A DNA stretch of 25,767 bases from IMG/VR virus record IMGVR_UViG_3300009285_001223, positions 1 through 25,767 of that record. One strand, 5' to 3'. The position numbers and the translations under genes are program-made. Shown here in pieces: positions 20,184-25,767 of this stretch (its first letter is position 1; each line of letters opens with the position of its first letter). The notes beneath the pieces were generated by a model. It was not told the origin of the DNA and did no database searches. It saw only the letters and a list, made by a program, of their open reading frames with translations. The DNA comes from a virus.

Positions 20184-23100
20184 GCCGAAAGAAGCGCACC
20201 TACATTCCGCTCAGCGGCGCATCGGAAGGCCCTACCGTCCACGAGAAGGAGAAGCTGCCTCCGAAGTGGGACCGGCTCCAGAACCTCTACCCCAGCCGTG
20301 ACGACGGGGTGCCGGCGCTGCGGTCGGACTTCACCAGCATCGCGGCGGCGACGTTGCAGCTCGAGGCGTTCCGAGCGCTGTGGGTCGGCGGGTCGGTGGC
20401 GGACTCGAAGGACGACTTTCTGAACTCGGTGACCTACCTGCGGAACGAGCACACGGTCTACTTCTCGAGGCTCATCCCCTACACCACGGCGGCGGGCACG
20501 GCGACGCTGCGGATCTCGACCTACACCACGGGGACGGCGGTGGTCTCCAGCGGGGCATCGGCGGTCACCGGGACGACGACGGCGTTCCTCCAGAACGTCT
20601 GGCCTGGGTGCTTCATCAAGTGGACCACCGGCGGTCGAATGTACCTCGTCTCGGCGGTGACCACCGACACGGCGTTGACCATCGACGGCACGGCGACGGA
20701 GAACGAGTCCGGGGCGTTCACCATCTACCAGACCTGGCACCCCACCGCCGGGGACCACAAGCTGAGCATCCAGACCTGGGGGAACTACGGCCTCGTCGGT
20801 CAGGCTCTCCCCGGGCGCGCGGTGGACATCACGAAGGTCGCCGGCCCGTGGATCAACCGGGTGGACCTGTTCGGAGCCTATGAGTGGGCGCTCGTCAGCC
20901 CAAGCTCGTCGGTCATCGGGAGCTTCGTCTGGAAGAGCGGGACGAAAAACTACTGCGGCAGCAAGAACGTTGAGGACGCCGTTCTCAGCACTGGAGTCTG
21001 GTCAGCCGGCGGCGGTGGGCAGGGACCAGACGGCAACGGCGGGACGATCAGCTTCTCGTTCAAGACGGGAGCCTACTCCGAGGTGATCGACGGGATCACC
21101 TGGACCGGAACCTACACCGAGGTGCTGATTAGCGGGGTGGCTCAGAACACCCTGGCCCCAATCAGGTCCAAACGGAAGACCGGTGCAACCACGGGGACGG
21201 TGGAGTTCTTCAACAGCTGGCAGAACATCGCCAGCGACGGGACGACCACGGTCATCACGACCGGGTGGGACAGCTTCACGACGACTGACCTTGGCACCGC
21301 TGCCGACAACTGGACGCGACAGGTCAAGGGCGCTCCTACTGGCGGAGCCTCGTTCTTCAGATGCGTCGGCGGGGTGTTCTACTCCAACGCCAGGGGTTCA
21401 TGGATGGGCACGGACGACCCATCGCTTGGGTGGTCGCCGGTCGCCGGGCTTCACGGGGCTGTATACGTCATTGCTGGGGCCGGCGGCTTCTACGCGATCG
21501 CGGGCAGCAGTCCAGTCTTCAGCGCTGACGGGATGTCGTTCCAGCGGATTACGGGGCTTCCAGACTGGGCCGAGGAGTCCGGCGGGGCCTGGCACGTCAT
21601 GCACGACAGCACCAGCGGGCTTACGTGGCTCACTGCACACGGCGTCGCCGGCGGCGGGGCCGGAATCTGTTCCACGACCGACGGGTCAACCTGGACCGAC
21701 TACGACGTCTCCGGGATCGTCACCGCGACCGGCGTGGCGATCAAGACCTACCTCACCGGCTGGGCCTTCGGGTCCTCGTCACAAATCGGCCTCGTCGGGT
21801 CCTTTGGGACCTACCTCGGCACGCCAGTCGCTCCGGTCATCCCGCCCACCATGGAGAACTTCGAGCCGATCAGCCAGCTCTACCGCGGCAAGTCCTACGC
21901 CTCGGTCGACTCCTACATCGTCCTCTGTGGGACGTCGGAGTGGAACGTCGACCCGGAGGACAACGACAACGTCGGCTGGATTCACCACTACCGGCGCGTC
22001 CGCTGGCCCTCGCCGGGGACGACGAACGACTGGCAGGGAGAGGGTGCTGGGTTCCTTGACTGCCCAGGCGGGTCGGCAATCATCGACGCCGCGCCGGTGG
22101 GCCACAACGTCATCCTGTTCGAGGCCGACGGCATCGGGTTGCTCCAGCAGCTGGGCGACCTGGACTCGGCGTTCGGCTACCGTCCGCTGAAGCAGAACCT
22201 CACGAAGATCAGCAACGTCCTGATGCTCGACGGCGCGGCGTTCTTCGTCTCCGAGGGCGGGCAGCTCTGGACCACCAACGGTGTTCAGGTGACCCAGGTG
22301 CCGGGCTTCGACCTGACGGAGTTCGAGGACCAGTGGAACAGCACCGACCCGGTGTGGCTGGACTACTTCGAAACCTACGGGTGCATCGTGGTCTTCCGGC
22401 CGAAGGTCGCCGGGTCCGAGCACTGCGCCTACCTCGTCGGTGAGGAGGGTGGGCAGATCACCAGGATCATCCTCCCCGAGTGGACCGGCACCGGCGCGGT
22501 GACGATGATTCCGAAGTCGGTGACCGTCTCCAGGGTGCCCGGCGCGGAGCGGCTGTGGGTAGGCTACAACCCCGACTCGGCCGACGCCGACTACACCGTG
22601 TCGATGTACCTGAACATCGGGGCGGCAATCACCGGCGTGGACACCATCAAGAGCGGCACCACGAAGCGGTGGCACGCGAAGATCCTGAGCGGCGAGCTGC
22701 GGGTCGTCCCCGAGGGCCAGACGACCAGGGTCCACGAGGTGGAGCTGCGGACCCACAGCGCCGGCGGGACGGTCGAGCCCGACGTGACCATCAGAGCGAA
22801 GAACATCGAGGACTCGGCATGGCAGTCGGCCGGTGACAGCTACGGGACCATCGCCCTCGACACCGACTCCTGCGACGGGACCGGGACGGTGTTCTCGAAC
22901 ATCATCGGGGTCAGCTCCGGGTCGGTGTTCACCACGCCGCAGCCGGCGAGCCGCTGCCGGTTCTACAAGCTGGTGGTGGCCACGTCCACCTACACCGGCT
23001 TGACGCTCACGACGGACTACACGCTCACCGGGGCCTCACAGGTGACGCTCGTCGCGGCCCTGACAGCCGGCGTTTCCCTCGTCGCCTTCTGGGATTCCTG

Positions 23101-23425
23101 CCCGTCGGTGAAGGTCGCGGCGGAGGACTACATCCTCGCCGAGACCTCGGACTCGATGCACCGGATCACGAGCGTCACCGACTACGACACCTTGGTGCTC
23201 GACTGGTACCTCGCCTCAGGGTCCGAGGTCGGGAAGCATCTCCCCGCGGTGCAGATGGCCACGGACGACGGCTATGCGGTCCTGGCGATGCCGTTCACAA
23301 TGGACGGGGCGAACGTCGAGATCCGGATCATCCCGAGGAACGACGCCTCGGCTTCGACCCGGGCGAAGATCTACGGTCTGACGGTGACGCACAGCCCGCT
23401 GGCGTCCGAAGAGAGGAGACGGTAA
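20180..23425 (+). CDS. Large beta-propeller tail (nozzle/stabilisation-like) protein
   Basis: The protein has 1081 residues; ATG 20180 overlaps the previous stop. The opening (KWDRLQNLYPSRDDGVPALR) is a pattern seen at the start of tail nozzle and DNA-stabilisation proteins of short-tailed phages. Residues about 125-180 carry an inserted small beta domain (SAVTGTTTAFLQNVWPGCF). The centre has Asp-box-like repeats at S448-A-D-G and S498-T-T-D-G-S-T-W505, which mark propeller blades. Further on, YRRVRWPSPGTTNDWQGEG and GHNVILFEADGI match the propeller part of such tail proteins. The C-terminal 250 residues are beta-sandwich-like. It probably forms the tail tip below the adaptor. Length is larger than P22 gp10 or T7 gp12, so extra domains are present. 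Confidence 0.7.
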   Translation: MSRKKRTYIPLSGASEGPTVHEKEKLPPKWDRLQNLYPSRDDGVPALRSDFTSIAAATLQLEAFRALWVGGSVADSKDDFLNSVTYLRNEHTVYFSRLIPYTTAAGTATLRISTYTTGTAVVSSGASAVTGTTTAFLQNVWPGCFIKWTTGGRMYLVSAVTTDTALTIDGTATENESGAFTIYQTWHPTAGDHKLSIQTWGNYGLVGQALPGRAVDITKVAGPWINRVDLFGAYEWALVSPSSSVIGSFVWKSGTKNYCGSKNVEDAVLSTGVWSAGGGGQGPDGNGGTISFSFKTGAYSEVIDGITWTGTYTEVLISGVAQNTLAPIRSKRKTGATTGTVEFFNSWQNIASDGTTTVITTGWDSFTTTDLGTAADNWTRQVKGAPTGGASFFRCVGGVFYSNARGSWMGTDDPSLGWSPVAGLHGAVYVIAGAGGFYAIAGSSPVFSADGMSFQRITGLPDWAEESGGAWHVMHDSTSGLTWLTAHGVAGGGAGICSTTDGSTWTDYDVSGIVTATGVAIKTYLTGWAFGSSSQIGLVGSFGTYLGTPVAPVIPPTMENFEPISQLYRGKSYASVDSYIVLCGTSEWNVDPEDNDNVGWIHHYRRVRWPSPGTTNDWQGEGAGFLDCPGGSAIIDAAPVGHNVILFEADGIGLLQQLGDLDSAFGYRPLKQNLTKISNVLMLDGAAFFVSEGGQLWTTNGVQVTQVPGFDLTEFEDQWNSTDPVWLDYFETYGCIVVFRPKVAGSEHCAYLVGEEGGQITRIILPEWTGTGAVTMIPKSVTVSRVPGAERLWVGYNPDSADADYTVSMYLNIGAAITGVDTIKSGTTKRWHAKILSGELRVVPEGQTTRVHEVELRTHSAGGTVEPDVTIRAKNIEDSAWQSAGDSYGTIALDTDSCDGTGTVFSNIIGVSSGSVFTTPQPASRCRFYKLVVATSTYTGLTLTTDYTLTGASQVTLVAALTAGVSLVAFWDSCPSVKVAAEDYILAETSDSMHRITSVTDYDTLVLDWYLASGSEVGKHLPAVQMATDDGYAVLAMPFTMDGANVEIRIIPRNDASASTRAKIYGLTVTHSPLASEERRR

Positions 23426-24615
23426 TGGCGATGAACCCGCAGCTGATGCAGCTCCTTCAGATGTTCATGGGTGGTGGTGCTGGAGGTGGTGGGCTCTCCG
23501 CCCTCGGGAAGGATGCCGGGATGACTCTGCCGGCGAAGGAGCCCTCGCAGAGGATTGGCGGTGATGGCTCTGACATGGCCGACATGCTCGGCGGCGGTGC
23601 CCCTGGCGGCCGGTGGGCAGAGAAGATGGGCAACGCCCCCGCGATGGCCGCGCCGGGCATGGGGGGCGGTGGCAGCATGCCCCCGCTCGGCATGGGGGGT
23701 CGCGGTGGGCAACCCGGGCTGCCGGCGATGCCGATCGACCCGGCTGCAGCCGGCGGGTACGACGTGAAGGTGCGTCCTGCCGTCGGCGGGCTCAACAGCG
23801 AGGAGGCCTTCTCCGCGATGTACGAGCGGATGATGCGGGCGCAGCTGGCGGCCCAGACGGCAGCGGCGAGGGGAGACAACCCGGCGGCGCAGCTCCAGGC
23901 TGAGCAGATCGGGCAGATGCTCCAGCGGCTCCTGGGCGACTGGGACACCTGGCGCAGCCAGACCCGGGCCGACACGCTCGGCGAGGAAGAACGGTCTCGG
24001 CAGAAACGGGACGACCTCCGCAGCCGACAGAAAGCCGAGAAGGAGCAGCTGAGGCGAGACCGTGAAAGGCGCCTGGGTGAGGCCGAGGGGCGGCGACAGG
24101 AGATGCGCGACGCCTTCCTGGATCGACAGAGAGGCTCTGCGGCGGACCGTAAGTCAAGGGACGACGACAAGGACGGCGGGCGCGGCGGACGCGATGGTGA
24201 TGGGGACGGTGGGCGCGACAACAAGGACGAGTTCATGGGGTTCACCAAGGAGGACTTCAAGGATCTTCCCCAGGACAAAGCCTACGCCATGGCCATGCGG
24301 CTTGTCCGGCAGCTCGGCGGTGGGCCAGTGGGAGGGCTCCGACAGATGGGTTCACCAATGCAGCCCGGGCGACCACGACCGGGATTCAACAGCTATGACA
24401 GTAGTCACAGGAACAAACCGTGGGGAAGGGAGGGAAGACAGCAGATCCCAGGCTGGCTCCAGGCCATCATCGAGATGGGACCGGGCGAGCGTGAGGCGAC
24501 GGAGGAGATGCGAAGCACTCCCGGGAGCAACCCTAACCCGTATGTCCCGCAAGGTCGCCAGATCCGCGGTACAGGGTCTCTTGGCAACTGGTTCCCATCC
24601 AGTGGTGGGGGGTGA
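23425..24615 (+). CDS. Gly-rich and coiled-coil protein, candidate internal virion protein
   Basis: The protein has 396 residues. ATG 23425 overlaps the previous TAA and has GAGGAG upstream. Residues 1-110 are Gly/Met/Pro-rich and disordered (MFMGGGAGGGG, GMGGGGSMPPLGMGGRGG). Residues about 120-240 form a long charged helix (AEKEQLRRDRERRLGEAEGR), followed by an Asp/Gly/Arg-rich low-complexity stretch (DGGRGGRDGDGDGGRDNKDE) and another helix-plus-disordered tail. This is unlike an enzyme. Being after the tail protein gene, it may be packaged in the head and ejected with DNA. This is inference from place and composition. Confidence 0.6.
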   Translation: MAMNPQLMQLLQMFMGGGAGGGGLSALGKDAGMTLPAKEPSQRIGGDGSDMADMLGGGAPGGRWAEKMGNAPAMAAPGMGGGGSMPPLGMGGRGGQPGLPAMPIDPAAAGGYDVKVRPAVGGLNSEEAFSAMYERMMRAQLAAQTAAARGDNPAAQLQAEQIGQMLQRLLGDWDTWRSQTRADTLGEEERSRQKRDDLRSRQKAEKEQLRRDRERRLGEAEGRRQEMRDAFLDRQRGSAADRKSRDDDKDGGRGGRDGDGDGGRDNKDEFMGFTKEDFKDLPQDKAYAMAMRLVRQLGGGPVGGLRQMGSPMQPGRPRPGFNSYDSSHRNKPWGREGRQQIPGWLQAIIEMGPGEREATEEMRSTPGSNPNPYVPQGRQIRGTGSLGNWFPSSGGG

Positions 24616-24618
24616 CCC

Positions 24619-25497
24619 ATGGCCTTCTTCGGTCTCGACGGGAAATTCGGGTCCTGGATGGACAACCCCAAGTTCATGAGCCCGGACTTCCTCGGCGTCC
24701 GGGGCAGCAATACCGGCGCGGTCAGGCCCGGAGGAGGCCCCGGTCAGAGCAGGCTGGTGAAGCCGGAGGCGCCGGGCGGACAAGTACGGAATCCTACTCG
24801 TCCATACCCGGCGTTGCCCTCAGGCGACGATGAACTCTTCCCGTGGGAGGTCGTCCCTCGTTGGCCTGGGCAGATGATGGGGGGTGGTACCGGTACCGGG
24901 CCAACGCCCAACGACATGAGCGACGTCGAGGACTGGGACGAGTTCTACAAGCGCCGCAAGATGGCGATGATCCTCCGGGGTGACCGCCCGACGCTCGACC
25001 TCGCCGGGCTCCTCGGCAAGGCCGGCTGGAAGGGCGGGGGCGTCCCGGAGAAGTGGGACGGCGGGGCGTCGATCGCCAAGGCGAAAGTGGACCCCATGAG
25101 CGTTATCAACGCCGCCAAGCCGGGGATCATGGAAGAGATGAACCGCGGCTTTGCCTCGGCAGCGATGCGCCAGGGCGCCACCGGGGCGATGATGGGGTCT
25201 GGCTACTCACAGGCCCTCGGCGGGGTGGCGCGGAAGGCCGCAAACGACATCGGGCAGGTCACCATGGACACGCTGTTCAAGAGCAGCGAGTCGGCCGCCG
25301 ATCGGGAGCAGCAGGCCCTGGAGTCGGCGCGGGACCGGTCGCTCAGCGCCTGGGGGACCCACGGCAACTGGGAGGCCGACGCCGGGAAGGAGTACTTCTC
25401 AAACCTGATGGGGCTCCTGGGGATGTTCGGTGGGAACCTCGACGAGTACAACGTGGACTTTAGCGGTCTCGGTGACGCGCTGGGTGGGGGTGCGTGA
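24619..25497 (+). CDS. Candidate internal/ejection protein, 292 residues
   Basis: ATG 24619 follows the previous stop by three bases with a G-rich site upstream. The first 90 residues are disordered and Gly/Pro-rich. Residues about 155-235 form a helical region rich in Ala, Gly and Met (INAAKPGIMEEMNRGFASAA, ATGAMMGSGYSQALGGVARK), which could insert in membranes, and a charged helix follows (SAADREQQALESARDRSLSA). This composition resembles ejection proteins of short-tailed phages, which form a channel in the cell envelope. The C-terminus is Gly/Asp-rich. The stop overlaps the ATG of the acidic gene. Confidence 0.6.
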   Translation: MAFFGLDGKFGSWMDNPKFMSPDFLGVRGSNTGAVRPGGGPGQSRLVKPEAPGGQVRNPTRPYPALPSGDDELFPWEVVPRWPGQMMGGGTGTGPTPNDMSDVEDWDEFYKRRKMAMILRGDRPTLDLAGLLGKAGWKGGGVPEKWDGGASIAKAKVDPMSVINAAKPGIMEEMNRGFASAAMRQGATGAMMGSGYSQALGGVARKAANDIGQVTMDTLFKSSESAADREQQALESARDRSLSAWGTHGNWEADAGKEYFSNLMGLLGMFGGNLDEYNVDFSGLGDALGGGA

Positions 25498-25767
25498 TGA
25501 GCAGGCCATTGACCCCGGAAGAGCTTGAACTCCTCGAACTAGAAGATTTGGATGAGCTTGAAGAACTGCCGCTTGAAGAACTGGAAGAAGAGGATGATTT
25601 TGAACTACTGGACGAGGAGCCGCTGCTGGACGATCTAGAACTCGAAGACGAAGATTTTGACGAACTAGAAGACTTTGAGGAACTAGAAGATCTAGACGAA
25701 GAGCTCGATCTGCTGCTTGAAGACGAAGAAGTCACAGATGAAGAAGACACAGACGAAGAACTTGAAG
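25497..25767 (+). CDS. Asp/Glu/Leu-rich low-complexity protein, 3' truncated by the window
   Basis: ATG 25497 overlaps the TGA of the previous gene (ATGA is at 25497-25500), and the frame stays open to the window end, giving at least 90 residues. After MSRPLTPEELELLELEDLD almost every residue is Asp, Glu or Leu, with rare Phe, Pro, Thr and Val. Base content is clearly lower in GC than its neighbours, and codons GAA, CTA and CTT replace the GC-ending ones used elsewhere. Short DNA blocks such as GAACTAGAAGA recur. The opposite strand reads as poly-Ser and is rejected. An acidic disordered protein, DNA mimic or internal virion component is possible; no family is known to me. Confidence 0.65.
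   Translation, partial: MSRPLTPEELELLELEDLDELEELPLEELEEEDDFELLDEEPLLDDLELEDEDFDELEDFEELEDLDEELDLLLEDEEVTDEEDTDEELE

Noticed and set aside
25460-25750. Minus-strand poly-Ser open frame
   Set aside because: It is the complement of Glu/Asp/Leu codons; operon direction and ATGA overlap favour the plus strand.

Overview
The window looks like part of a tailed double-stranded DNA phage genome, or an uncultivated viral contig, with high GC and strongly GC-biased third codon positions. Genes are packed head to tail, mostly with ATGA/GTGA start-stop overlaps, and most have clear Shine-Dalgarno sites. A C-x2-C-x-H-x4-H...C-x4-C-x-C protein and GC-rich codon use suggest an actinobacterial or other high-GC host; this is inference only. 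I saw no tRNA, rRNA, integrase, transposase or CRISPR array.

Layout. (1) 1-2294, rightward: the 3' end of a gene made of near-identical 57-bp repeats encoding a leucine-rich-like 19-residue unit, then five small overlapping genes. These include a one-pass membrane protein carrying a peptide almost identical to a segment of the portal protein. (2) 2263-3770, leftward: a compact operon of five small unknown genes, two of them very short, converging on region 1 across a hairpin. (3) 3771-4770: about 1 kb with no convincing gene. It holds a leftward promoter, a 110-bp array of GACA-containing motifs spaced about 10 bp apart, a rightward promoter, a G-rich tract and a perfect palindrome; it is the likely control region. 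(4) 4771-10008, rightward: a gene of unknown function, a probable small terminase, beta-rich virion or lectin-like genes, a small helix-turn-helix protein and the large terminase. (5) 10005-17272: portal, a small gene overlapping the portal end, probable scaffold, a basic protein, a likely decoration protein, major capsid protein, a strong terminator hairpin, then a large beta-repeat surface protein. (6) 17282-25767: small genes, a zinc-ribbon/beta-sandwich protein, a head-tail adaptor candidate, a C1q-like protein, a 1081-residue beta-propeller tail protein, two internal or ejection protein candidates, and the start of an extraordinary Asp/Glu/Leu-only gene cut by the window end.

How the genes fit together. 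Terminase, portal, scaffold, capsid and adaptor build and fill the head. The 1081-residue protein resembles nozzle/stabilisation proteins of short-tailed phages. No tape-measure, tail-tube or sheath gene is visible in more than 15 kb downstream of the terminase, and the last genes look like internal virion proteins, so a podovirus-like particle is the best guess. Several beta-sandwich proteins (LamG-like, C1q-like, beta-repeat) suggest a heavily decorated, carbohydrate- or surface-binding virion.

The features most worth following up are the helically phased array, the portal-peptide mimic in a membrane protein, the frame change at the portal end, the expanding 57-bp repeat, and the acidic low-complexity gene at the right edge.
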